A DNA stretch of 64,000 nt from Diadophis punctatus similis (GCA_023053685.1 JALIGW010000028.1:6670501-6734500), one strand, 5' to 3'; shown: positions 11,822 to 24,967, numbered from the stretch's first letter. Notes: generated by a model from the sequence alone, not told the origin. Program-made: numbers and translations.

Positions 11822-12543
11822 TCCACACATCCTAAAGTGGCCAGGAATGTACTCTGTACACTGGTACAAAGTGATGTGAACACAGAGGCTGGGTTCTCAC
11901 AATCTGCAAAATTATAAATATGATCTTTTTGACTGTGTGTTTTAGAAATCCAGATACTGTGTTTTATAAATTATGGTATGCTATACCAACTCAGATAATT
12001 GTGGTTTATTCAACCTACAGTAATAAAGTTTAGAAAAAGCAGATTTCCATCCTTACAGAGGGGAACAATATACAATTATGTAATGTACTGTGGAATTGTT
12101 TGTTACCTTATCAATTCAGATCTCAAAGCAAATGTTACTAATGACCCAGTATAACAATCAGATTAGTGAAGCTCCTTGAACAGGAGTTATGACAAATTTG
12201 TTCATACCACAACTTTCTAGTATAGAAAGAAGTCAGAGGATACAACATAGAGAAAAAGCTCCTTCTGTGATGTATCGAATTCAACTTGTTCATAAGTAAA
12301 TTTTATAATATTAATTTCTTCACTGGGTATTGTTGTCTCCCTTCATTTTCAATTTGGTTTTTGAACCATTGGCTTATTCTGTGATGGTTCTTCACATTGA
12401 ATGCAGTTCTTTTTATAAAAAAAATAACAGAATACAAAATAAGGTTTAAAAAAAAGAATAAGCTGGCACAAATGAATATACTGTTAAATGTAAGAAAATA
12501 TGTAAATAGTAAGAAATTTTTCTGGTAACACATCCTCTCCATC
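11822..12543. other. Unannotated stretch
   Basis: Apart from the foldback remnant up to about 11850, AT-rich with nothing recognised. Confidence 0.6.
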
Positions 12544-12835
12544 AGTGGTAAAATCCAAACTGTTTTTACTACTGGGTCTGTTGGCGTGGCGTGGTGGGCG
12601 TGGTGTGGCTTGGTGGGCGTGGCTTGGTGGGCATGGTGTGGCTTGGTGGGCGTAGCTTGGTGGGCGTGGCAGGGGAAGGATACTGCAAAATCTCCATTCC
12701 CACCCCACTCCTGGGGGAAGGATATTGCAAAATCTCCATTCCCACCCCATTCTGGGGCCAGCCAGTGGTGGTATTTGCTGGTTCTCTGAACTACTCAAAA
12801 TTTGCGCTACCGGTTCTCCGAACCGCTTGAATTTG
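12544..12835. mobile_element. hAT-like element with expanded GGGCGTGGC array
   Basis: Related to the element at 14232: shared blocks include GGATACTGCAAAATCTCCAT and GGTTCTC-GAAC near the right end. The left end is CAGTGGTAAAATCC; the right end is degraded and no duplication can be confirmed. Between 12586 and 12675 a GGTGGGCGTGGCTT-type unit is repeated five or six times, against one or two in the 14232 copy. Confidence 0.65.
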
Positions 12836-13614
12836 GTTAACTTCTATTGTAGATTTATATTGGCAGTTTTGCCACTGCAGCCCCTTCTTTAATTTTGGTC
12901 TCCCACTTTGATGCAGCGTTTCTCATTTCCAATGTTGTGTCAGTTTTGTTCTTACAGCTGTCAATGATCTTAGAATATATTTTTTTTTCATTTGTATTTT
13001 CTGGAATTATATCTAGGAAGAATAAAAATCTTCCTACTGATTCAAGTTCAGTTCAAATTTTATTTTTAGGGTTTTTTAAAAAAAATATTTTGATGCATTT
13101 CTTTCTAATACTTTCAAGAAGGCTTTTCTGCACAGCCCCTATATTGGATAAACTTTTTTTGTTCTTTGTTATGGCATTTCTAACATTTGTGGAAACTGTC
13201 TTTCCTGATAAATACTAATGGAGTTATCGATAAATACATTCTAATATATTATATTGGTTTTGTATAAAATTTCAAATTCTTTCTAAAAATTTCTCTTTCT
13301 TTCTTGGGATTCCTTTTCATTTTTCCAGTTGTATGAAGACATATTAACCATGATAGATTTTCCTTCATTGAGCAGTTTTTGTTAATGTTTAGTATGCATA
13401 AGTACGGTAATTAAATCTAATTTACTTTAGCTCTCTTTGGAGTAAAAAGTTCTTGACAGTGATGCTAATGGTGGGATTGCCATGCTTATCTTGCTTTTAA
13501 ATGATCCACTGTTTTAAAACAGACTTCATCTTATATATCCTTTCAGATTCTTTTCTTCTTTTCTTTTTTCGTACCAGAAATGCCTGTGAAGTTCATTAGG
13601 TAGGCATGTTATTA
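12836..13614. other. Unannotated AT-rich stretch
   Basis: Possibly further degenerate L1 on the - strand, but no motif is clear. Confidence 0.4.
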
Positions 13615-14231
13615 TTGATTAATTGATTATGTGTTACCAAGTCTTTTTTGATTCCTAGCAACCACGTAGATAGATTTTCTCCATGACGGTCTATCCCTAA
13701 CTTGTTCTTTCAAATCTCCCAATAGCGCCTTCATCACCACTGTAACTAAGTTCGTCTACTTTACTGCTGGTCATCCTCTTCTTCTTTTTCCTTCCACCTT
13801 TCCGAAGGAAGAAATCCCTTCCCCCCCTCCCACACACACACCAGGAAACTAGAACTCTCCTGCATCAGAGATCAGAAGCCTCAATATTCTTCCCATCCTG
13901 CTTCTTCAAAGCCCAACTTTCACTTCCATAGAGTGTGACAGAGAATACTATGGCTTTCACGATTCTAATCTATGTAGGTACAGACACATGGTGGCATTTG
14001 AATAGCTTTTCCAAGGCCTTCACAGCAGCTCTCTCTTCATTGCTTGTTCTTTACTGTGGATAATTAAATCTAAAAGGCAGAAACTATCCATCCATTCAAT
14101 ATCTTTATTGTCAGTTCTAAGGCTTGTTATTGTCATTAGTTTGGTCTTCTTTATATTTAATTTTAATCCAATCTTTTTCATGTGCTCTTTGACTTTTAGT
14201 ATTAGGGTTTCTAGATCCATTGCATTTTCAG
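13615..14231 (-). mobile_element. RTE/Bov-B-like LINE fragment
   Basis: The - strand frame at 14020-14247 includes GLKLNIKKTKLMT, typical of RTE-clade reverse transcriptase thumb regions. Further left, broken frames read like the C-terminal part (VFSVTLYGSESWALKK-like, GRKKKK..). It is frameshifted throughout. The hAT element at 14232 is inserted at its edge. Confidence 0.7.
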
Positions 14232-14475
14232 TAGGGGTGAAATTCAAAATTTTTCTCTACCGGTTCTGTGGGCGTGGCTTGGTGGGCGTGGCAGGGGAAG
14301 GATACTGCAAAATCTCCATTCCCTCCCCACTCCTGGAGGAAGAATATTGCAAAATCCCCATTCCCTCCCCACTCTGGGGCCAGCCAGATGTGGTATTTGC
14401 CGGTTCTCCAAACAACTCAAATTTTCCACTACCGGTTCTCCAGAACCTGTCAGAACCTGCTGAATTTCACCCCTG
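14232..14475. mobile_element. Non-autonomous hAT element (GGTGAAATTC type)
   Basis: Starts TAGGGGTGAAATTC (first base C>T), ends GAATTTCACCCCTG, with a perfect 8-bp duplication ATTTTCAG (14224-14231, 14476-14483). It has an inner tandem of GATACTGCAAAATC-type blocks, as in the copy at 12544. Confidence 0.88.
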
Positions 14476-14639
14476 ATTTTCAGTTACCAGAGTAGTGCCA
14501 TCATTATTATTGTTGCTCAGTTACGTGAAAAAAAATATATATTCTGTACTCAATAATAGGCAACTTGGTCTATAAAGCAGTCTCATATTGGGAAGTGATT
14601 ATCTGCCTCTTCCATTCAGGTCTGGCAGTTTTGAATCAT

Positions 14640-15860
14640 ATTCTCATTCCCCCCCCCCTCTTCCTTGTAAATCTAATTATTTGCCAGTCGTGCAGGTTTT
14701 TATCTGAAATTGGAGTTGGTGTCATATGAATTTTTAAAAATGTATCTTGGCTGGTATATTCATTTTTGTTATTGTAATAGGTGTCATTTAACCAGGAAAG
14801 TTTTAAATATTACTACCTTTCCAGGTCTTGTTTTAGTTTTTCCCATAATTTTTGTTTTAATTGTCTTGAAATATATATTTATTAGGTCCTTTCAAATGGG
14901 GTCCTAGGTATTTCACCGATTCTTATCTCACAGCCAGTCTGTTATTTTGTTGTTTTGTTTTTTGACAAAGGATTCTTTGTCAGATAGCAAATACTTTTTT
15001 AAAAATTATCCTCATTTTCTTTTCATTAGTTTTATATCCAGAAAGACAGTCAAAGTCTTTTATTACTTGCATTGACTATCATATGGAGCTTTGTGACTGC
15101 ATAATTGTTAATACTTGTTAATCTGCATAGCATTTCATATTGTATTCTTCTATTTGAATTTTTATCCCATGTTTACCATTTTGGATCTTGTTTGCTGGGA
15201 CTTCTAAAGCAATTACAAATAGTAAAAGATAAAGTGGGCATTCTTGCCTTATATCTTTACATATTGGGAAGTTTGAAGAGTGTTCTATTTGTTGTGATAT
15301 TTGCTTTTTGCTGATAATATACACCCTAAGTTTTAATATAGTGTATACATATATGTTGAAGATTTTATGGATAGTCTTGATAATGATTTAATGTTGAAAA
15401 CTTGTTGAAATCGTATGACAATATGCTTTATATTCTCACTATACTATTAATTGCAATAAACCTATTTTATGCCTCTGGGATCTATTATAGCTATAGATTA
15501 TTGTAAGAGATTAATATTTACAATTTCTCCAGAAATTGAGATTGCATCTCTGCCAATGTGTATCATATTTGAATTAAATATGTCTGTCATGTATGACATT
15601 ACATATGTCATAGGTTTGGATTTCTCCTGTAAGACTGATATCATTGAAATGAACATTACATTGACATTAATGTATATCAATATATATTTTAAGAGGGATC
15701 ACAATATGAATTCCTAGTAGATATTTCATATCAATGGATAAATTAGTGAGGGTTTTTTTTTAAATCACAGAGTAAATCCCCTAGAATATCTTTGGCCAAG
15801 CAATGGTAGGGGCTTTAATCTACCAAATTTTTATCTATAACACTGAGCCTTTATCCTCAC
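14640..15860. mobile_element. L1 LINE fragment, apparently 5'-inverted
   Basis: From about 14650 to 15690 the - strand reads as degenerate L1 ORF2: RQECPLYLLLF and CYAD of the reverse transcriptase (15118-15324), then VKYLGP and KMNIPAKI. From about 15765 the + strand reads the next ORF2 segment (KSPRIS then GFNLPN). The two halves are contiguous in the element but opposite in direction, the pattern left by twin priming. Many stops; not functional. Confidence 0.6.
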
Positions 15861-17262
15861 TTCAATATTTTTTGGAATGAGACTTATTATAACACTTAAT
15901 CCTCTGGCCCATCTGGAAAGTCAGTGTTTTCGCTGAATGTAATCCCATTGACAACTTGTGTATGCACATCTTCAAGTTAAGAGTCCTGATTTAGTAACTG
16001 TAGTAACTAGAGTCCCCTGGGAGTTGGGCGGCATATAAATCCATTTAAATAAATAAATAAATAAATAGCTATAGAGAGACGATGCAGATGGATCTTGTGC
16101 TTGGCAGGAAATTGTGGTAGAGTGTTCCTAAACTTTCTGGAGAACCAAATGTGGCAAGAAGGAAGTAGAAAGGGGGAGAGAATGAAGGAGAAGCCAACTG
16201 CCTATTGTCAGGTCATCAGAGAGTGGCCAACAGCCAGTGCTTTGCTAAGTGAGTCACGAGTGAGGAATGAGTAACAGGCTACAAACTCAGAGCTTGCCAG
16301 GAGAGAGAGAGTAATGTGACTTTTATTAGATTGCACAGTTCTGGCATCCGTCAAAGTCAGAGAGCTGAGAAATGACATAACTCTGGGCTGAGAAGCAGAG
16401 AAGATTGTGTCTCTGCATCCGTTGATTCCTTCCACTCACACATCTTTGGCGGTGGCTGCTGTTTACAGAGGCTGCCGCAGGCAGTCGTTGAACTGACATC
16501 TCTTGACACTGAAGGATGCTAAGCAGCCAGCCACATTTGGGTTGTCCCTTTTCTCCCATGAAGGAAAGTGCACTGCTGGCAATAACGGCAGAGGGAGGAT
16601 GCCAAATCTGCAGGACTCAGATTTTATGCTGTAATTAACAGGAAGGCGCTGTTTATTTGTGGGTGCCTCACAAATAAAGGTTTTTAAGAAGAGATTGGAC
16701 AGCCATTTGTCCAGAATGATATAGGGTCTCCTGCTTGAGCAGGATATTGGACTAGAAGACTCCAAGGTCCCTTCCAACTCTGTTATTCTTTAGTCAGAAG
16801 CATGAAGATTATGGAACTCATTAAAGAAGAAAAGGAAGACAGAGAAGGAAGTACTCAGAATGTGGAAAAGAAAGGAAGGAGAAAATGAGGAAATATCCAA
16901 GAATCACTGAGTGATTCTAAATACCTATGATCAAGAAAAGGTTAGGAAATGTTTGAGAGAGTTCTTTGGGTTACAGTTGGTGATCTGATGGCCAGGACAG
17001 AAATGGAACTATCAATATTTCATTGTTATTGTGAAGGAAGTGACTTGTTGGAGAAGAACTTCTGCTGCTATTATTTATTATTTTTCTTGCATTTCTGTAC
17101 ATTATCTCTCCTTTGTTTACTGTTCTTGGGTTGAGAAAAGAAGATTTTATTATTATTTCAGAGGAATTTCTCGTTTTAAAAAGATCCCTTGCCCTTTTAA
17201 AAGATCTTTTTAGTATCAAAAGATTTATTATGGCAGATAGTCTTTAAAAATTACTCTTGCAC
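15861..17262. other. Stretch with LINE 3' tails
   Basis: 16018-16068 is an L2-like 3' tail (GGGAGTTGGGCGGCATATAA then AAAT repeats). The CR1 3' end at 16655-16790 is listed separately. Elsewhere nothing is recognised. Confidence 0.6.
16655..16795 (+). mobile_element. CR1 LINE 3' end
   Basis: It contains GACAGCCATTTGTCCAGAAT, TTGGACTAGAAGACTCCAAG and GTCCCTTCCAACTCTG, the characteristic CR1 3' region of squamates. Same family as 21880, 33715 and the - strand copies at 23287 and 62585. Confidence 0.85.
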
Positions 17263-17436
17263 ATGTTGGCTATTTTTAGAGGTATAAAGTCCAAAACAAC
17301 TCCTTGTCCCGAAAAAAAACCCTTTTTATTTGGCTAATGTGAATTCCTAGCATTCACATCCAGCAAAGTCCTGGCAAACAGTCTTTCAATGTTGAATTGC
17401 AACCACAGACCTTATCAGTCCTTGGATAGTTGCCAG

Positions 17437-18352
17437 CAGGGGCTGGTTCCTAATTTTTTTACTACCAATCTGTGGGCGTGGCTTATTTTGTGGGTGTGGC
17501 TTGCCAGCCATGTGACTGGGTGGCCGTGGCTTCCGGTCATATATTAGTTATTTCAGAGAGATGTTACTACTATTTTTGCTATTTTATACCTTACATGAAA
17601 AGTTTTGCATACAAAGTGCATGTTACACCATGGCAACACAGCAATCTTTATATGCAGAAAATGCTATAGTTAAAAGACAAGCAAATCTCATACAGCATTT
17701 TTGGTTTCAGTCATGGATTCCTTAGACGAAAATATTGAGGACTGTTAAAAGAACAGTATCTTTTAACAGTCCTCAATGTTTTCGTCTAAAGAATAACAGT
17801 ATAAAACTGTATAAAATTAACAGTATAAAAGGTTAAGCTTTCGGAAAACGCCCACTTTGGGAAGCTTTAGGCAAAAGTGAAGGAAAAGTGTCAAATGCGA
17901 GCTTCTTATTATTTTCAAGCGAAGGGACAGCCTGAATGCTTCTCCCCATTCGATGATCCTAGGCTCCTGCCACCCGTTCCCCCTCCCCTCAGCAGCTTGA
18001 GAAGCCTCGAACGTGCGAAAATGCCTAGGATCATCACGGCGCATTCGTGGCTTCTCGGACTGCTGAAGGGAGGGAAACTGAGATAGGTCCTGCCGCCCGT
18101 TCTTTCAGCGTCTCACGCGCTCCCTCAGCCATCCTCCCCTGTTTGGACTCACTGTGGGGTAGGAAGGCAGCGCATGCGCAGTGTCGGAAGCTCGGCTTCT
18201 GGGCATGCGCAGAAGAAATTTTTTTTAAAAAAAAAATTTTTTTTAATGGCGGCACTCAGGCACTGGCAACCGACCGCACCGGTACTGTGATGTCACCAGA
18301 GGGCCGCTACCCATGCTATAGAGTGGACCGCACTGGTAGGAACCCACCACTG
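17437..18352. mobile_element. 916-bp non-autonomous hAT element
   Basis: Starts CAGGGGCTGGTTCCTAATTT, ends GTAGGAACCCACCACTG, with a perfect 8-bp duplication GTTGCCAG (17429-17436, 18353-18360). It shares its right half and outer left end with 46411. It contains a 29-bp-stem hairpin (17722-17789) and interleaved inverted repeats (17952-18065). No transposase frame. Confidence 0.9.
17722..17789. repeat. Hairpin with 29-bp arms
   Basis: Arms 17722-17750 and 17761-17789 are reverse complements with one mismatch and a 10-nt spacer. It lies in the part of the hAT element at 17437 that is not shared with the 46411 copy. Confidence 0.9.
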
Positions 18353-18802
18353 GTTGCCAGGCCAATAGCTTCCAGCCGCAACACTGTACAAGGAAATACT
18401 TGGTAAGGAGTCTCTCAGATAAGCAAATCTTCACACTAACAAACTAATTGTCTCCTGCAAACACCACTCCCCTTTTCCTCCTATTTATTGCCTATGGGAG
18501 GGGCCATTCAGCATCCCCTTGTGCCTTTACTCCCGAGTCGACCTCTGTTCTTTAATTGTTCCATTCTCCTGACAGCTCTGCACATGCGCACATCAGGAAC
18601 AGGCTCCAGCTGTTCTTCACTTATCTCCGACTCCAAAGGTAGCTGATAACTGTTGGATAGCCCTGGTCCCATTTCTGCCTCCGACGCAGAGCACTCATCA
18701 GAGCCTTCCCCAGACTCCAGGACTGGCCCATGTTCCTTCCCAACCTCCTCACTGTCCGAGTCCACCGCCAGCTCCGCTGGCCGCTAGCAGGCCACAACAG
18801 GG

Positions 18803-20360
18803 AGAGGGAGAATAAGGTAGATGACTTTAATGGAGATATGTAGGCTTCTTGCTTAGACAAAAGGGTTACTGGAGCATTTTTTTTAAAGTCTGAAACAACC
18901 AGATAACATTTGGAAGCAACTCAGGCAAATGCCTTCTTAATTCACTGTACCATAAGAAGAGAGAGTAGGCAAGACACAATTTAGACTTGCACGATTCTGT
19001 TTTATTTGACAGTTGTTTTAGTCTTCCCATGGAGTTGATTTCCTAGTCTGGTTTACCTAGTGCAGCTGACAAAAAGGAAGAAAGAATCTTCCCTCAATGG
19101 TTCAACTACTGTTGAACAGCTGTTATTTTGCTGATTCTGTGACTTCCATGCCCCTGCAAGCCTCACAGTCCTTATCAAAACTTGGTAGCAAGAAATTTGC
19201 TGACATCAGATGCAAAATAAGAAAAGGACTCAAAGTAGCATCCGGTAGCTATCTCTAATTTGCATCTGTTAATAACAATATTTAAGATTGACAAGTCGTT
19301 CATAAGTAGCAAGAAAATCAAGGCCAGAATTCTGGACACAAGTCAGGTGGAAGATTAAGGTGCTTGGTATCCTTCAACATACAAAGTGCCAATATTCCTC
19401 CACCCCTAAAAATAAACAAAAACCAATGGCCCTAATGCAAAGCAAGTCAGTGTATAAGGAAGGCAAGCACCCTCCTACAATGACCAACTACCTTAGTCAA
19501 GTGAAAGTCAGATATGCCTGTTGACTGTAGACCAACAACCTCTAGCTGGCCTAATGTCCCATCACCTACTTTTTGATATTGCTATTTATTTATTTCATTT
19601 TTATTAGCCACCCAGCTCCAAAGAAATCCACAGACATCTATGCTTTATTACAAAATAGGAATAGGCCAAGACGCATCCCATGTACAGGAAGTAAATACGA
19701 AGATATCATAGCTTTTTTGTTACCAGTATCACCTTGTCTTATAATTGGAATGACACCAAGTTTTCACATGTATTCCATCTCAAGAGTAAGGTAATGGTTA
19801 AAGGGTTGTCTAGGAACAGGAAAACAGCTGTAGCTCAAAAAAGTCATGAAAACATATTGAATTACTTTGAGCTTATTACTATTTTTTGATCTTTTACTAT
19901 CTCACAAGACTGTAGGCATAGCTTCCATAGATGAAATGCAAGGTATTTTGCCAAACTATCTAAGAGTTTTAGCCTATACGGAAAAACTAAACAGAATCAG
20001 ATTTATTTAATAATATAATGGGAGACCACTTGGAAATGCTACATCTTTAAGCTTGATTGGGCTTGATTAAAAATGTATCCTGGAAGAAGCAATAGCAATC
20101 CCTATCCCTGTCAAGAAAACTACATGGACATATTTAGGAAGTCACCAAAAATTGAAGACAAAGGAGACATTCCCTTTTTACTTTACTGGGTCATGCCACC
20201 AGAGTTATCTGTGGGATGGGGTAAGTAAAACAAGTGGCAATTTTGGTTGCAACTGCACAATCAGAACCACAGTCCTTTTGTATGGCCATTGATATCACAT
20301 ATAGGTACAAAGGGATAGGGCTTCAATTGCATGGGCATGACCATCCTCTTGACTGCTTTT
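18803..20360. other. Unannotated stretch
   Basis: No gene or repeat family recognised over about 1.5 kb. Confidence 0.6.

Positions 20361-20361
<1 letters not shown>

Positions 20362-20413
<52 letters not shown>
20362..20413. repeat. (CA)n microsatellite
   Basis: About 25 CA units, followed by a GACAATAAAG-type tail (to 20461) that may be a LINE 3' end. Confidence 0.95.
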
Positions 20414-20414
<1 letters not shown>

Positions 20415-20461
20415 AAGATGGCATTTAATTTCGTTGTACGAGGTACAATGACAATAAAGTA

Positions 20462-21500
<1,039 letters not shown>

Positions 21501-21879
21501 GAGATGAGTGGCATAAAAGTTTAATAAATAATAATAAAGGCACGGTAAATCAGAAGCAGCAATAAAAATGGACTTCCTGCTCTTCATTCTACCTTACTTG
21601 ATTCATGAGCTGCTTAGTGAATTCCACTCCTGAGTTCCATCACAGGATGGAAACCACAGAGCCAGTGAAGTTCTCTCAGCTTCTCAGCTTCTCTATCATT
21701 TTTCTCCCTTTCAGTACTTTTCGATATATATATACACTGAAAAATAGGAACTAAAAAATAGGAACAGTAAACGCTTATTTTTTAACAAAAAAATCAGCAT
21801 TGTAATCCCTTCACTTCGCCATATTATGCACTAGAGAATAGTGTGCTTTCTATTCCACATAACAGCATAGGTTAAAGAA
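21501..21879. other. Unannotated stretch
   Basis: AT-rich, nothing recognised. Confidence 0.6.
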
Positions 21880-22180
21880 ATTGGGGGTCTCAGGAGTTGC
21901 CACAAAGAAGAGGGAGAAACTATTCTCCAAAGCACCTGAAGGTAGAACAAGAAGCAATGGGTGGAAACTAAACAAGGAGAGAAGCAACTTAGTACTAAGG
22001 AGAAATTTCCTGACCGTTAGAACAATTAATCAGTGGAACGGCTTGCCTCCAGAAGTTGTGAATGCTCCAACACTGGAAGTTTTAAAGAAGATATTGGATA
22101 AGCATTTGTCTGAAGTGGTGTAGGGTTTCCTGCCTAAGCAGGGGGTTGGACTAGAAGATCTCCAAGGTCCCTTCCAACTC
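21880..22180 (+). mobile_element. CR1 LINE, ORF2 C-terminus and 3' end
   Basis: The frame 21881-22123 encodes the CR1 C-terminal motif (KAPEGRTRSNGWKL, FLTVRTINQWNGLP), followed by the usual TTGGACTAGAAGATCTCCAA 3' end. 5'-truncated; a (TTG)n tract follows. Confidence 0.88.
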
Positions 22181-22200
22181 TGTTGTTGCTGTTGTTGTTG

Positions 22201-23019
22201 TTTTATTTATTTATTTATTTGGTATTCTTATATGCCGCCCAACTCCCGGAGGACTCCGGGTGGCGTACAACAGAAAAGATACAAGAAACCAATTTATAAA
22301 TATGCATTTAAAAACAAATATAAAAATTAAAACCGTAATATTAAAAAACATCCAACATCCATTCAACAATCATACATACTTGGGGTGAGCTCGATGGATT
22401 ACGCTCTACCCTCAGCCTGCAGGAAAAGCCATGTCTTAACAGCCTTCCGGAAGGCCAGCAGAGTGGGGATGGTTCGGGTCTCTGGGGAAAGTTGGTTCCA
22501 GAGCACGGGGCCTGCCACAGAGAAGGCTCTCCCCCTAGGGCCCGCCAGCCTGCATTGCTTAGCCGATGGGACCTGGAGGAGGCCAACTCTGTGGGCCCTA
22601 ACCGGTCGAAGGGAAGTGTGAGGCAGAATGCGGTCCCGGAGATAACCTGGTCCTAAGCCATGAAGGGCTTTAAAGATGGTGATCAACACCCTGAATTGGA
22701 CCCGGAGACCGATGGGCAACCAATGCAGCTGGCGGAGTACAGGTGTTACGTGGGTGTACCTTGGCACACCCACCACAGCACGCGCAGCCGCATTTTGCAC
22801 CAGCTGAAGTCTCCGGATACTCTTCAAGGGTAGCCCCATGTAGAGCGTGTTACAGTAGTCCAGGCGCGAGGTGACAAGGGCATGAGTGACCGTGAGTAGA
22901 GCCTCCTTCTCCAAGTATGGCCGCAACTGGTGCACCAGGCGAACCTGTGCAAAGGCCCCCCTAGCCACAGTGGAAAGATGGTGATCCAATTTTAGCTGTG
23001 GATCTAGGAGGACCCCCAA
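22201..23019 (-). mobile_element. L2-like LINE, reverse transcriptase C-terminus
   Basis: The - strand frame 22399-23019 (206 codons) is open and reads LDYCNTLYMGLPLKSIRRLQ, LVQNAAARAVV, HWLPIGLRVQF, FKALHGLGP, GRAFSVAGPVLWNQL: the C-terminal part of an L2/CR1-group ORF2. The 3' end at the left has GGGCGGCATATAAGAATACC and a TTTA tail. Truncated at the 5' end by a (GTT)n tract. One of five copies of this family. Confidence 0.88.
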
Positions 23020-23148
<129 letters not shown>

Positions 23149-23286
23149 GTATCTTCATGCACTTTCCTGCAGAAATTGTTCCCTTCAGAAGTGCATTGGA
23201 ATATAGTAAGTGCCTATATTGTGCAAGGTATGTTTGGAGCATATGCTGACATATGTAACAAGTAGGATCTCTCTTTAATGGGCTTT

Positions 23287-23700
23287 CATCCATTGTATCT
23301 TGTCCTGCCCTTAGGTGCTTTGGAGACTGTCCCTCAAGTACTGGAAGACAGCTATCCTGCCTCCCCTGATCCTTTTTGTTAGGCTACACATACCTAGTTC
23401 CCTTAATGCTTCATTGTACGGTTTAGTCTCCAGACCTCTTATCATCTTTATTGCTCTTCTCTGCACTCTTTCTACAGTCTCAGCATCTTTTTTTGTACCA
23501 TGGCAACCTGAACTGGATGCAGTATTCTAAATGTGGCCTCACTAGTGCAGCATAGAGAGGTATTAACACTTTTCATGATCTTGATGCCATCCCTCTGTTG
23601 CTGCAGCCCAAGACTGCGTTGGCTTTTTTGGCAGCTGCCGCACACTGCTGACTCCTACTTAAGTGGTGGTCTGGCACTAGATGGAGTGCCATCTAATGCT
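23287..23700 (-). mobile_element. CR1 LINE fragment
   Basis: On the + strand it reads CTTTGGAGACTGTCC, TGCTCTTCTCTGCACTCTTT and GGCTTTTTTGGCAGCTGCCG, the complement of CR1 ORF2, as in 62585-63690. No intact frame. Confidence 0.8.
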
Positions 23701-24130
23701 GTGGGAGATCAGCAAGCCAAAGAAGAGGACACCCTCCATCTCGGTATGGTTCAGTTGAGATAGCTGATATCCAATGTTTTATAAGATGGAGTGTAGTGGT
23801 GCTTATAACAATGTAGGGTCATAATAGAACAAGTGCATCTTTTCCTATTAATGAAGTAATTTTCCCCCTTGATTCTACAGCTGATCTGATTGTTGGCTTG
23901 TGTATGGAGCTTTTAAAAAAGGCTCCACAGCTAGGCAAGCAGTATCTTAGCTTAATTATTAAGATTTTGGAGTGGATTATAACTTCCAAATTATGGGTCA
24001 TGGAGAGGAATTAAATTGGCTTCATTTAAATCACTCAAGAATGTTAAATTCAAATTCTAAATTTCTATCCTATTTTTTCCAAATATTTCTATTCTAGTAT
24101 TTTAATTATGTGTTGCTTTTAATATATAAT
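23701..24130. other. Unannotated stretch
   Basis: Nothing recognised. Confidence 0.6.
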
Positions 24131-24967
24131 ATTTATTTATTTCTTTATTTTATTTATTAGAGTTCTTCTATGCCGCCCTACTCCCTGGGGACTCAGGGTG
24201 GCATACAGCATTTTAAAGAACAACTAAACAATAAAATTATTAAAAACAATTTAAATTTTTTTTAAAGGACATACAAAATGATGCATACATGGCGGAGACC
24301 TCAGATGTAAAGTTGTCTCAAAATTACCCCGCCTGCAGGAAGAGCCATGTCTTAATGGCTTTTCGGAAGGCCAGCAGGGTGGGGCTAATTCGGATCTCTG
24401 GGGGTAGTTGGTTCCAGAGAACAGGGGCCCCTACAGAGAAGGCCCTCCCCCTAGGCCCCACCAGCCAGCATTGTTTGGCTGATGGGACCCGGAGGAGACC
24501 CACTCTGTGGGACCTAACCGGTCGAAGGGAAGTATGAGGTAGGATGCAGTCCCGGAGGTAACCTGGTCCTAAGCCATGTAGGGCTTTAAAGATGATAATC
24601 AACACTTTGAATTGAACCCGGAGACCGATGGGCAACCAGTGCAGCTGGCGGAGTATAGGTGTTACGTGGGTGTATCTTGAAATACCCACCACAGCACGCG
24701 CAGCTGCATTTTGCACCAGTTGAAGACTCCGGATACTCCGGATACTCTTCAAGGGTAGCCCCATGTAGAGCACATTACAGTAGTCCAATCTAGAGGTGAC
24801 AAGGGCATGAGTGACCATGAGTAGAGCCTCCTTCTCCAAGTATGCTCGCAATTGGTGCACCAGGCAAACCTGTGCAAAGGCTCCCCTAGCCACAGCTGTA
24901 TGATGTTGGTCTAATTTTAGCTGTGGATCTAGGAGAACTCCCAAATTGCGGACCCGTTCCGAAGGAG
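24131..24967 (-). mobile_element. L2-like LINE, reverse transcriptase C-terminus
   Basis: The - strand frame 24324-24944 (206 codons) is colinear with the copy at 22201, with an extra IRS duplication (KSIRSIRSLQ). The 3' end carries the GCCGCCCTACTCC complement and an A/T tail. 5'-truncated. Confidence 0.88.

Larger units (their letters stand above)
17263..18802 (-). mobile_element. Possible solo LTR, split by a hAT element
   Basis: Sequence on both sides of the hAT element at 17437 appears to be one older repeat. On the - strand, near 18765-18508 it encodes an acidic stretch (SEEVGKEHGP, EISEEQLEP) then basic VRMCRAVRRMEQLKNR, which I associate with squamate LTR elements. The boundaries start TG and end CA, but no target duplication is found. 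Weakly supported. Confidence 0.35.

Noticed and set aside
18047..18406. 119-codon + strand frame, with a related frame at 46735-46932
   Set aside because: Both lie inside copies of the same non-autonomous hAT family; not a conserved gene.
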